Assembly: GCA_009785335.1 (NCBI GenBank)
Contig: WQWM01000001.1
Coordinates: 62,001-126,000, forward strand
Length of the DNA stretch: 64,000 bases
Reading direction: 5' to 3'
Origin: Oscillospiraceae bacterium
Lineage (GTDB): Bacteria > Bacillota > Clostridia > Oscillospirales > Acutalibacteraceae
The translations under genes and the position numbers were made by a program. Position 1 is the first letter of the stretch. The number at the start of each line of letters is the position of its first letter. The notes under the pieces were generated by a model. That model did not search any database and was not told where the DNA came from. It worked only from the letters and a program-made list of their open reading frames with translations. Shown here one piece after another: positions 39,533 to 46,984 of this stretch.

Positions 39533-39659
39533 TTGTTACCCCTGATGGTTGATCGGCTCGGTTTTCCAGCGCACGATAGCGCAGATAGTCGGTGACGCTG
39601 CCGGTTGCGGCAAAGCTTGCCCAAGCTTGGGCGGCGTTGTTGGGTTGTTGATTGGCCAC
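39459..39659 (-). CDS. YqzL-like small protein
   Basis: 66 residues; GTG start at 39659 after GAGGGGG. The region AWASFAATGSVTDYLRYRAL matches the short YqzL family (W-x2-F-x-TG-x-I-x-x-YL), which sits between era and recO in many Bacillota. The usual protein ends after about 45 residues; here the frame runs on into recO by 74 bp, adding a basic tail (AKRKRPPDHGAH). Function of the family unknown. Its position supports ancestral era-yqzL-recO order. Confidence 0.75.
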   Translation of the reverse strand: MANQQPNNAAQAWASFAATGSVTDYLRYRALENRADQPSGVTNANTSAHLAGQPAKRKRPPDHGAH

Positions 39660-39709
39660 GTGATTTCCCCCTCACATCGTTTTTGTTATTATGTGTAGGG
39701 GGCAAAAAA

Positions 39710-40288
39710 TTATAAGTTCAGATACCAAATTAGCTGTGTTTCATGCCGCCATTGCGGTTCGTTGTAGTAGGCATATTCATCGATTTTGCCCAGCGTGCCA
39801 CCCTGCTTGTGGTAGAACTTTACAGCAGGCACATTGTTGTTTTGGCACTCCACTTTCAGTTGCGCAAGACCTTGTGCACGTGACCATTCTTTTGCCATAT
39901 CCCATAACACTTGCCCAATGCCCTGTTGCTTGTAGTCATCGTGCACGCGTAAATCCCACAGCACAGCAAGGTCGTCGCGGCCTTCCAGCATATTCACGCC
40001 CTCGGTGCGGCTTGCGATGGTTGCTGCACCCACTGGTTTGTCTCCGTCAAATGCGATAAAATATACCCAGTTGGTCAAATCCCAGCGTTTCCAGCGAGCG
40101 ACATTTGCGTCTTCGCCAATGCAAAAGTCTTTGAGATAGGGTTGCTCCACTGGCGTTTCTACGAGGAGAATGCCGCCCAAGCCGCGGTTTGGTCTTTCGA
40201 GCTGATACACGCTGCACACCATCAACCGTTGCGGCACTTGGTCATACAGCGCAAAGCAGCTTTCGTCCATTTGCTTGTAAGTAATCAT
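39710..40288 (-). CDS. GNAT-family N-acetyltransferase
   Basis: 192 residues. Acetyl-CoA motif A is LAVLWDLRVHDDYKQQGIGQVLWDMAKEW; motif B includes LKVECQNNNVPAVKFYHKQG. The DLRVHxDYxxxGIG and 'E.QNNN..A..FY' pattern is like streptothricin-type and RimI-like acetyltransferases. Substrate unknown. AAAGGAG site. Sits between the yqzL-like gene and a methyltransferase, both flanked by repeats, so it is probably an accessory gene inserted between recO and era. Confidence 0.85.
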   Translation of the reverse strand: MITYKQMDESCFALYDQVPQRLMVCSVYQLERPNRGLGGILLVETPVEQPYLKDFCIGEDANVARWKRWDLTNWVYFIAFDGDKPVGAATIASRTEGVNMLEGRDDLAVLWDLRVHDDYKQQGIGQVLWDMAKEWSRAQGLAQLKVECQNNNVPAVKFYHKQGGTLGKIDEYAYYNEPQWRHETQLIWYLNL

Positions 40289-40319
40289 AGTGTCTCCTTT
40301 GTGTTAATACTGTATTTCT

Positions 40320-40366
40320 GCGGGCGAGCAAAGCTCGCCCCTACGCGTGATTGCGCCAAAGGCGCT
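40320..40366. repeat. 47-bp repeat, exact inverted copy of 48984-49030
   Basis: GCGGGCGAGC...CTCGCCCCTACGCG followed by TGATTGCGCCAAAGGCGCT. The reverse complement occurs without mismatch at 48984-49030, 8.6 kb away. It contains a GTAGGGGCGAGC hairpin and a GCGCCAAAGGCGC hairpin. Confidence 0.85.
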
Positions 40367-40386
40367 GGAAGTCACGTGCGTTGGCT

Positions 40387-40540
40387 GCGTGGGTTGTGCT
40401 GCGGCGTGTAATACACGCCGCCTAAAACGTATATGTAGCAGGGTGCGCGTGATACGCGCACTCACTCGCCGAGAACACGCGGGCGTATTACGCACGCCCC
40501 GCAGGTGATTCGTTTTAGGCGGGGAGTATCACTCCCCGCA
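40387..40540. repeat. 154-bp multi-hairpin repeat, copy 1
   Basis: Consecutive palindromes GGCGTGTAATACACGCC, GTGCGCGTGATACGCGCAC, GGGCGTATTACGCACGCCC and GCGGGGAGTATCACTCCCCG, each with a 3-7 nt loop. Copy 2 (about 96% identical) is at 41413-41567 in the same orientation, on the far side of a methyltransferase gene. Confidence 0.9.
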
Positions 40541-40563
40541 CCTCTTCACGGCAAACAATCTCA

Positions 40564-41373
40564 TCACGCCTTACGGCAAATCAACAGCGCATGGTTGGCC
40601 ATGCCCGTGCACGACGGAAATTGCAGCATATATTCCGCACATTCCAGCCAGCAGGCATATTGTTCTTCGTCCATGTGATTGATTTGCTTTTCGTTCAGTT
40701 TGATGTCCACGCCCGCGTTTTGCACAATGCTCAAGTTGCACTGCACAGCAAGCGCTTCCATTTCTTCGGGCATGGCGAAGAAAAACGGGTTGTCAGTGTC
40801 GCTAACACCAGCCAGCAAAGCAATGTTGCCTTTTCGGTTGGGATAAAGCGTGCCATGCTTGCGCTTGCGGCGGGGTATTTCCTTGAATCCCCAGCGATTG
40901 GTGATTGCCGACATCAGCACGCCAGCGTTGGGGATATAGGCAAACGCGGCAATACCGCCAGGTTTGCAGATGCGTGTCATTTCCCGCATGGCAACCAGGC
41001 GGTCCTCTTTGTCCAAGTGATACATCGGCCCCAGGCACAGCACAACATCAAACGAGTTGTCGGCAAATTCGGGGCAAGCGGTTGCGTCGCCGAGCTGCGC
41101 ATTGGCGTTGCTCAAGCCCTTTGCGTTGAAGAAATCCACGTGTTCTTGCGAAAGATCAACACCCAAGTAATGCGCGCATTTGTCGTGCCAATGCGCGGCA
41201 TAAACCCCTGTGGCGCAGCCGAACTCCACCACGCGGCTTTCGGGCGTGATGTGCGGGTCAAGCACCAGCTTGGTGTGACGAAACTCCATGGATTGCGCGC
41301 GCGAATTGCGGCGAGCTTCTTCCCGTGCAGGGTTGCTGTAACGTGCGCGTACGCGGTCTTGTATTGATGACAT
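40564..41373 (-). CDS. Class I SAM-dependent methyltransferase
   Basis: 269 residues. Motif I is VVEFGCATGVYAAHW, with the acidic residue after strand 2 in YLGVDLSQEH. Motif post-II is FDVVLCLGPMYHLDKEDR, then EMTRICKPGGIAAFAYI. The 'LGPMYHL' block is typical of a common Clostridial group annotated as small-molecule methyltransferases. Substrate unknown. AAGGAGGG before the ATG. It is bracketed by two 154-bp hairpin arrays, so it may have come as a unit. Confidence 0.88.
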   Translation of the reverse strand: MSSIQDRVRARYSNPAREEARRNSRAQSMEFRHTKLVLDPHITPESRVVEFGCATGVYAAHWHDKCAHYLGVDLSQEHVDFFNAKGLSNANAQLGDATACPEFADNSFDVVLCLGPMYHLDKEDRLVAMREMTRICKPGGIAAFAYIPNAGVLMSAITNRWGFKEIPRRKRKHGTLYPNRKGNIALLAGVSDTDNPFFFAMPEEMEALAVQCNLSIVQNAGVDIKLNEKQINHMDEEQYACWLECAEYMLQFPSCTGMANHALLICRKA

Positions 41374-41412
41374 GGGCCCTCCTTATTCTATGTGCACCGC
41401 CCTGCGAGTGTT

Positions 41413-41567
41413 GCGTGGGGTTGTGCTGCGGCGCGTAATACACGCCGCCTAAAACGTATATGTAGCAGGGTGCGCGTGATACGCGCACCCACTCGCCGAG
41501 AACACGCGGGCGTATTACGCACGCCCCACAGGTGACTCGTTTTAGGCGGGGAGTATTACTCCCCGCA
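41413..41567. repeat. 154-bp multi-hairpin repeat, copy 2
   Basis: Same order of four palindromes as 40387-40540, with only a handful of substitutions and one extra G. Direct orientation relative to copy 1. Located right after the era stop codon. Confidence 0.9.
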
Positions 41568-41589
41568 TGCCTTTGATATCAACAAATCC

Positions 41590-42498
41590 TCAGGTATCCA
41601 GCCCAAAATTGCGAATGAGCCCCTCGCGATTGCGCCAATCTTCCTTCACCTTCACCCAACATTGCAGGTTGACTTTGCAATCCAAAAAGCGCTCAAGCGA
41701 ATGCCGCGCCGAGGTCGAAATCTTCTTCAGCATCGCACCCTGCTTGCCAATGATCATGCCTTTGTGCGTTTCGCGCTCGCAAAAAATCGTGGCTTCGATG
41801 TCCATCAAGTCTTCGCGCCCCTCACGCATGCGCATTTTTTCAATCACCACTGCCGTGCCATGCGGAATCTCCTGCTCCAAATTGCGCAACAGTTGTTCGC
41901 GCAGCAGTTCTGCCGCAAGCACACGCTCGGGCTGGTCGGTCAGGGTATCTTCAGGGAAGAAAAAGCCTTCATCAAGCGGCAACACGTCAAAAAGCGTGTG
42001 TAGTTCCTCGCGCAGCACAGGCATGTTTTTGCCGCTGGTTGCACTGCATGGCACAACCGCAGCAAAATCACACTCCGCGCTAAACTGCGCAATGCGCTCC
42101 GCTAAATCCTCGCGGGATTTCAGCAGATCAATCTTGTTCAGCGCCAATATCACAGGCATACCCTGCCGCTTGAAGTCTGCAAGCAGTTTTTCTTCTTGCT
42201 CGCGCAGACCGTTGCCCACGGCCTCGGTCACCAGCAAGCAGGCGTCCACGCCGTCCATGCCATCGCGAATGGCGCGTGCCATGTGCTCGCCGAGCTTGGT
42301 ACGCGGGCGGTGCATGCCGGGGGTGTCGGTGAAGACAAATTGGCGTGCGCCCTCGGTCATCACGCCCATGATGCGCGTGCGCGTGGTTTGCGGCTTGGGG
42401 CTAACGATGGCGATTTTCTCGCCCAGCAGAGCATTGAGGATGGACGACTTGCCCACGTTGGGGCAGCCGACGATGGCGATGAATGCAGAACGGTTCAT
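41590..42498 (-). CDS. era: GTPase Era
   Basis: 302 residues, full length. Binds 16S rRNA and helps 30S assembly. G1 IVGCPNVGKSSILNALLG, G3 FTDTPGMHRP, G4 NKIDLL and a C-terminal KH domain (KGMIIGKQGAMLKKI). The ATG overlaps the stop of the upstream methyltransferase gene (ATGA) with AAGGAG inside that gene. yqzL and recO lie further downstream, as in other Bacillota, but separated by two accessory genes and repeats. Confidence 0.97.
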   Translation of the reverse strand: MNRSAFIAIVGCPNVGKSSILNALLGEKIAIVSPKPQTTRTRIMGVMTEGARQFVFTDTPGMHRPRTKLGEHMARAIRDGMDGVDACLLVTEAVGNGLREQEEKLLADFKRQGMPVILALNKIDLLKSREDLAERIAQFSAECDFAAVVPCSATSGKNMPVLREELHTLFDVLPLDEGFFFPEDTLTDQPERVLAAELLREQLLRNLEQEIPHGTAVVIEKMRMREGREDLMDIEATIFCERETHKGMIIGKQGAMLKKISTSARHSLERFLDCKVNLQCWVKVKEDWRNREGLIRNFGLDT

Positions 42499-43280
42499 GA
42501 TTTTCTCCTTAAGACGAATAGTGCTATTTGATGTTTCACGCTGAAGCTTTCGGGCAAAGTTTGCATATACGTCCGGTGTTCTTCATCGAACGCTGCAAGG
42601 TCTTGCGGCGAAAGCGAAGCCTCAACGCCACGGCAGGTGAGCATGCGGCCATGCCAACTTTCACGCGTGAAGAGAATATCCTCGCCGAACAACACGCGCT
42701 TGTGCACGCGAAGCAACGGCTTAACCCACTTTGGCTTGGGCAAACGTCGTCTACGCGCAAAATTGCCGCCGGTCCAACTGGGGTTATACTTGCGAATGAT
42801 ATCTTCACTCCCACGTGAGATTTCGCACTCGCGCGGCAGATAAATCATGCTGCAAATGGCGAATAGCCCGCTGGCTTTTAGCACGTGATGCAACTTGGGC
42901 AGCAACTTGGCTTTATCCATATAATGAAAACACTGCACGGCGGTGGCGGCATCAAACGTGCCTGCCGCAAAGTCGATTTCCTCCGCCGGGGTGATATGAT
43001 ATTCCACGTCCATGCCCTGCGAAAGCTGCTGCGCCATAGCAATTTGCTCGGGAGAAATGTCCGTGCCAGTGTAGCGCGCGCCGCCGAGGTTTCGCGGCAG
43101 CACACCCGTGCCCGTGCCCAGGTCGAGCACATGTTGCCCAGGCAAGCCAATGCCCAGCTTGCGCAACTTGGCATAAAAAGACGGCGGGTAAATGTCGCGG
43201 AACTTCGCGTAATTCTCCGATGTGCGGCCGAAGTCGAAGGTTTCGCCTTTGTCGATGTTTTGCAGGTTGAGGTCTGGCAT
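42495..43280 (-). CDS. Class I SAM-dependent methyltransferase
   Basis: 261 residues. Motif I is VLDLGTGTGVLPRNLG, with the ribose-binding acid in YTGTDISPEQ. Then FDAATAVQCFHYMDKAKLLP and VLKASGLFAICSM. The N-terminus (FDFGRTSENYAKFRDIYPPSFY) places it with the UbiE/Methyltransf_11-like group found in Clostridia. Substrate unknown. AAAGGAG before the ATG at 43280; overlaps era by 4 bp, so it is transcribed with it. Confidence 0.88.
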   Translation of the reverse strand: MPDLNLQNIDKGETFDFGRTSENYAKFRDIYPPSFYAKLRKLGIGLPGQHVLDLGTGTGVLPRNLGGARYTGTDISPEQIAMAQQLSQGMDVEYHITPAEEIDFAAGTFDAATAVQCFHYMDKAKLLPKLHHVLKASGLFAICSMIYLPRECEISRGSEDIIRKYNPSWTGGNFARRRRLPKPKWVKPLLRVHKRVLFGEDILFTRESWHGRMLTCRGVEASLSPQDLAAFDEEHRTYMQTLPESFSVKHQIALFVLRRKS

Positions 43281-43322
43281 GGGGTGCTCCTTTCAAATTA
43301 TAAAAAAATTGCAAAATAACGC

Positions 43323-43351
43323 TTGACAAGCACAAGAAATTATGATATTAT
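43323..43351 (+). promoter_or_regulatory. Promoter of the winged-helix gene at 43390
   Basis: TTGACA (43323-43328), 17-bp spacer, TATTAT (43346-43351) with TGA before it (extended -10). Confidence 0.8.
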
Positions 43352-43389
43352 GTAATCGCGTAAAAACATAACAATAGGAGGTCACACAT

Positions 43390-43989
43390 ATGGAACGCGA
43401 TTACGGCAAAGAAATTGATGAACTAAAAGGCATGATCGCCCAACTAACCCAGCAAAATGAGGAGGGTGTAAGAATGCTGCCTAAAAGCCACATGCGGCGC
43501 ATGGCAGCCAGCACCAAGCATTTGCCTAAGCAGTTGCGCGAGCTTTGCGAACGCTCTATGAGCAACGGCGGCACGGGTGCGGTGAGTTACGTGGGCGTGT
43601 TTTCGTCGGGCGGGCGACAGTCGAACTGGATAGGCGAAGCAGACACCGACAACCTGCTGGCGCTCATCGAAAGCGGTGCTGCTGCAAGGGTGCTTGCCTG
43701 CATTGGCAACAACGACCGGCTGAATATGCTGCTTGCTTTGCTGCGTGCGCCCAAAACCGTGGCGCAGCTGGTGGAACATTGCGGCTGCAACACCACCGGG
43801 CAGGTTTATCATCACCTCAAGCCATTGTTGGCCGCTGATTTAGTTGCGGAAGACGACAAAAAGCGCGGGTATTATGCGATTGTGCCGCACCGTGTGCAGG
43901 GTGTTATTTTGATTTTGGCGGGTATTAGTGATCTGTTCCCTCAACACAGGGCGGGCAGCACATGGTATACAGAGGACGATGCGCAATAG
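43390..43989 (+). CDS. ArsR-like winged-helix protein
   Basis: 199 residues; AGGAGGTCAC site. A charged N-terminal helix is followed by a variable region (SYVGVFSSGGRQSNWIGEAD). Then comes a winged helix in the C-terminal half: NNDRLNMLLALLRAPKTVAQLVEHCG and TTGQVYHHLKPLLAADLVAED, with the wing KKRGYYAIVPHRVQGVILIL. ArsR-type HTH domains usually begin the protein; here about 100 residues precede it. No metal site is visible. Divergent from the era operon, which it might control. Role unknown. Confidence 0.75.
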   Translation: MERDYGKEIDELKGMIAQLTQQNEEGVRMLPKSHMRRMAASTKHLPKQLRELCERSMSNGGTGAVSYVGVFSSGGRQSNWIGEADTDNLLALIESGAAARVLACIGNNDRLNMLLALLRAPKTVAQLVEHCGCNTTGQVYHHLKPLLAADLVAEDDKKRGYYAIVPHRVQGVILILAGISDLFPQHRAGSTWYTEDDAQ

Positions 43990-44055
43990 CAAGGCTGGGT
44001 AGCAGTCGAAGGCCCCCGCTGTGGTTGGTTAGGTTGGCTCCTTCCAAAAAATAAC

Positions 44056-44085
44056 TTGACAAAATAACATCCAATGTGGTATACT
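44056..44085 (+). promoter_or_regulatory. Orphan promoter with no downstream gene on its strand
   Basis: TTGACA (44056-44061), 18-bp spacer, TATACT (44080-44085) with TGG just before. A near-consensus promoter pointing into the 3' end of the opposite-strand gene at 44147-44554. Confidence 0.75.
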
Positions 44086-44090
44086 ATACA

Positions 44091-44209
44091 CAGAAGCTAA
44101 CGTGCAATTGCGGGTGAATCGGATTCCACCGCCGAGAAGGAATAGCTTAACGCTTATTCCAGTATGCGATGAGGGGAGTCATCCGTCCCTCCACCTTAGC
44201 TTCTTTTTT
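44091..44209 (+). ncRNA. Candidate small RNA (structured, antisense to the 44147 gene end)
   Basis: Transcription from the promoter at 44056 would give an RNA whose 5' end (AGAAGCTAA, 44092-44100) pairs exactly with a 3' segment (TTAGCTTCT, 44196-44204) that runs into TTTTTT. This closing stem plus T run acts as a terminator. Inside are GGAATAGC...GCTTATTCC and GAGGGGA...TCCCTC hairpins. I could not match it to a riboswitch class. Its last about 60 nt are complementary to the 3' end of the gene on the other strand. Confidence 0.4.
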
Positions 44210-44554
44210 CATGCGCTGTGCGCGTTTTTCGCAGCGGTCACGTGCAGCATCGTCGATGAAATGCATGTTAATAATTTCAAAATAGCCCGAACACGACCCT
44301 TGCACTTGCAACAGGGTCGTGTAATGTTTATCTTCACCAGCGCGGGCGATAAACTGCACATAAGGCTTGTTAGGGTTGGCTGGCAAAATTAGTTCGGGCT
44401 GATAGAGTGCGTGCGAGAGAATCTCTGCGTAAATCGTTGGCGCAATATCTGGGTGGTTCATCAGATTTTTCGCAATGATACGCTGTTTTAGCAGCACCGC
44501 ATTATCGACAACACCTAGTTGTGCAAGTGTTGCCGAGCCTAAGCCCGGCAACAT
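44147..44554 (-). CDS. Hypothetical protein downstream of aspS
   Basis: 135 residues from the ATG at 44554 (AAAGGTGAT six bases upstream); an ATG at 44581 lacks a site. Mixed fold: LPGLGSATLAQLGVVDNAV, a helix of HPDIAPTIYAEILSHAL, then beta strands (PYVQFIARAGEDKHYTTLLQVQ) and YFEIINMHFIDD, ending in a basic tail. The layout recalls small phage-associated RelE/EndoU-like (PBECR) nuclease domains, but I see no firm match. It follows aspS by 29 bp. Confidence 0.6.
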   Translation of the reverse strand: MLPGLGSATLAQLGVVDNAVLLKQRIIAKNLMNHPDIAPTIYAEILSHALYQPELILPANPNKPYVQFIARAGEDKHYTTLLQVQGSCSGYFEIINMHFIDDAARDRCEKRAQRMKKEAKVEGRMTPLIAYWNKR

Positions 44555-44583
44555 TGTATCACCTTTAAAATTAATCTGCATAC

Positions 44584-45945
44584 TTACGGCCGCAGTCTAT
44601 CCCTATCCCGCGGAAACGCCGTGGCACGCCGAATGTTATCAAGCCCCAGTAGCTTTTGCACCACGCGCTCCATACCCAGCGCAAGCCCGCCGTGCGGCGG
44701 CATGCCGTATTTATGCATGGCAAGGTAGTCGTCAAAGTCCGCGATATCCATGCCGCGGGCTTGCATTTTCGCCACTTGCTCGTGATAATCATGAATGCGC
44801 TGGCCGCCTGTGGTCACTTCCTGGCCATACATCAGGCAGTCAAAGCTCAGTGTCACTCGTGGATCGTTCGCGTCATCCATGGCATAAAACGGGCGCTTTT
44901 TGCTGGGATAATGCGTGATGAACACGATGGGCGCATTGTGCTCTTTGAGGAAGTATTCGCCCAGCCATTTTTCTTCATCGGGCGAAAGATCAGCGAGGTC
45001 TTGCGCGGGCTTGTTGTGCGCATCAGCGTAAAGCCGCTTGGCCTCAGCAAACTTAATTTGCGGGAACTGCGTAATTTCCGGCAAGCGATTCCCCTGCCCC
45101 AAGAACATCTCCAGCTCGGGGGCATATTCTTCGTTCAAAAAGCGCAGCATATGCGTAAACAAACGGCACTCCACCGCCATCAGGTCTTGGAAAGAATCGA
45201 TGAAACCCATCTCAAAGTCCAGGCTTTCATATTCACACAAGTGACGGTTGGTGCTGTGTTTTTCACCGCGAAACGCCGGCGCAACGCAGTAAGCCTTGTT
45301 CACCGCGCCCACCATGATTTGCTTGTGCATTTGCGGGCTTTGTGTCAGATAAGCCTTGTCGCCAAAGAAGTCCACCTCGAACAACGCGGCACCACCTTCT
45401 GCGCCCGCTTGCACGAGTTTCGGCGGCACGAACTCCACAAAGCCTTCGCTGCGCAGATGCGTGCGGAAAGCATGCATTACGCCGTCAGCGATGCGCATGG
45501 CGGCGCGCACTTTGGGGTTGCGCAATGTCACCACGCGATGGTTCAATAGCGTGTCCAGTTGCAGCTTATCAATCTTGCGATCATTGCTGATTTCCACAGG
45601 CAGCTGCTCGGCGGCACTGCTGAGCTTCTCCATGCTCACAATGCTGATGTCGAAACCCAGACGGCTGCGTTCTTCCATCACGATGGTGCCGCTGATGACC
45701 ACGCAGTCTTCCACGGCGTAATCTTTGATGTTGCCTTGCGAGATGTCGTCGTGCCAAATGCACTGGAACACATGGCGTGCGCCGCGCACGTTAACGAACG
45801 CAAAGCCGCTCATTTCTTTAATGCGATGCAGGCTACCTTGCACGGTCACGGCGTCGCCGTTGGCGAGCTTGCCGGCTTGCACTTGCGCGATGATGCTCGC
45901 GATGTCGCGGCACGCGCGGGGTTTATCGAATGCTACAAATTCCAT
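44584..45945 (-). CDS. aspS: Archaeal-type aspartyl-tRNA synthetase (probably non-discriminating, Asp-tRNA(Asn))
   Basis: 453 residues. Class II synthetase with an N-terminal OB fold (DAVTVQGSLHRIKEMSGFAFV) and a catalytic core without the large GAD insert of bacterial AspRS, so it is of the archaeal type (AspS2). Motif 2: FRGEKHSTNRHLCEYESLDFE; motif 3: GGLALGMERVVQKLLGLDNI ending FPRDRDRLRP, which is AspRS-like rather than AsnRS-like. Such enzymes in Bacillota usually charge tRNA-Asn with Asp for conversion by GatCAB. AAAGGAG before the ATG. No GatCAB in view. Confidence 0.88.
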   Translation of the reverse strand: MEFVAFDKPRACRDIASIIAQVQAGKLANGDAVTVQGSLHRIKEMSGFAFVNVRGARHVFQCIWHDDISQGNIKDYAVEDCVVISGTIVMEERSRLGFDISIVSMEKLSSAAEQLPVEISNDRKIDKLQLDTLLNHRVVTLRNPKVRAAMRIADGVMHAFRTHLRSEGFVEFVPPKLVQAGAEGGAALFEVDFFGDKAYLTQSPQMHKQIMVGAVNKAYCVAPAFRGEKHSTNRHLCEYESLDFEMGFIDSFQDLMAVECRLFTHMLRFLNEEYAPELEMFLGQGNRLPEITQFPQIKFAEAKRLYADAHNKPAQDLADLSPDEEKWLGEYFLKEHNAPIVFITHYPSKKRPFYAMDDANDPRVTLSFDCLMYGQEVTTGGQRIHDYHEQVAKMQARGMDIADFDDYLAMHKYGMPPHGGLALGMERVVQKLLGLDNIRRATAFPRDRDRLRP

Positions 45946-45974
45946 GGGGTTCTCCTTTAAGGTTGTTTTGTGTA

Positions 45975-46100
45975 TGTATTGCTCCCCAAAAGGAGAGGAG
46001 CTGGGGCTTGTTGCTGAACGTCACGCTGTCGTTGTCGTCTTAATCCTCCGCTCTCTCACTTGTGAGAGAGCTGGCCGCACTCGGCGCGGGCTGAGGGAGG
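45975..46100. repeat. Palindromic repeat overlapping the 3' end of a membrane-protein gene
   Basis: CTCCCCAAAAGGAGAGGAG and GCTCTCTCACTTGTGAGAGAGC hairpins with the flanking CTTAATCCTC shared with the element at 15382-15527. Its right part (46040-46100) encodes the last about 20 codons of the gene at 46040-46984. Confidence 0.75.
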
Positions 46101-46984
46101 CTTTTTTTGTTGTGTCGCCGCACGAGCAGCACAATCAGTAGCGCGGCGGTGAGGTAGAGTAATGGTGTAACCACGCGTAACGCAGGTGGCAATGCATCAC
46201 CTCGGAAGGATGGATCACTTGCAAAAGCGCGTTCAAAAAACCAGCTGTGCAAATAGGGCATGATATGTGAACGCCACACGTGCACAATCACGAAAAACAC
46301 AGGCGCAGGCCAAAGCACTGGCCACTTGCGTGGCTTGTGCACGACCACAACCAACGCAGCCAAACTCACCAGTGCAACTATCACGTTGATTGAATCGGCA
46401 ATCCTGTGCCATTGCCATGGGTTGTTGACAAACACTAGCCACTGAAGTGTATTCAACAGCGCAGAACTCACTAGCTCAAACAGCCATACGCCCACCAGCA
46501 CGGTGAGAAAAGTCGTCAGCCAGCTGTGCACTACTCTGCCGTGTCGCCGCACCAGCACAAACGTGAGCGTTGCCGCGGCAAGATAAATCAACACAGTGAT
46601 TGCCGGAAACACGCCCCAGACCCATCTTGAATCCCTGTGCCATAAGCCGTTTAGCGTATAAATTAAATGAACGAGGCTGATGAGATGAGGCCAAATCATT
46701 CCCCAAAGCCGCACGAGTAAAAATCCCGCAAACACAGGCCACAGCACGTTCCACTTGCCCAGCTTGGTGATAACAAGAATGAATACAACAATCGTTCCAA
46801 GTGTTATCATTCCGCCAAACAGCTGCACTGGCAATGGCTCACTGAGCAACGGTGCATCTGCGCACACTGCGCTCCACAACAAACGGTTGAGTGTGCCTAG
46901 CACAGGCGGCACCACCCAAATCCCCACCAACATGGTTAGAAAAATGACCAGCCAGTTGGATTCGTATTTACTGTGCTGTTTCAT
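46040..46984 (-). CDS. Multi-TM protein, duplicated-module family (paralogue 2)
   Basis: 314 residues from the ATG at 46984; GGGAGA upstream lies inside the preceding gene. Two similar modules in tandem: SNWLVIFLTMLVGIWVVPPV ... KLGKWNVLWPVFAG ... LIYLAAATLTFVLVRRHGR, then HSWLTTFLTVLVGVWLFELV ... KPRKWPVLWPAPVF ... LLYLTAALLIVLLVRRHNKK. Each module has about four membrane helices and a basic 'VRRxNKK' end. The C-terminal about 20 residues (PQPAPSAASSLTSERAED) are encoded by a dispersed repeat. Function unknown. Confidence 0.75.
   Translation of the reverse strand: MKQHSKYESNWLVIFLTMLVGIWVVPPVLGTLNRLLWSAVCADAPLLSEPLPVQLFGGMITLGTIVVFILVITKLGKWNVLWPVFAGFLLVRLWGMIWPHLISLVHLIYTLNGLWHRDSRWVWGVFPAITVLIYLAAATLTFVLVRRHGRVVHSWLTTFLTVLVGVWLFELVSSALLNTLQWLVFVNNPWQWHRIADSINVIVALVSLAALVVVVHKPRKWPVLWPAPVFFVIVHVWRSHIMPYLHSWFFERAFASDPSFRGDALPPALRVVTPLLYLTAALLIVLLVRRHNKKSLPQPAPSAASSLTSERAED

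Noticed and set aside
44102-44392. Plus-strand ORF from the orphan promoter at 44056
   Set aside because: No ribosome binding site before its start, and composition fits antisense of the 44147-44554 gene; a structured RNA explains the promoter better.
44656-45549. Plus-strand ORF of 297 codons opposite aspS
   Set aside because: Antisense to a complete synthetase gene; no start site and shadow composition.
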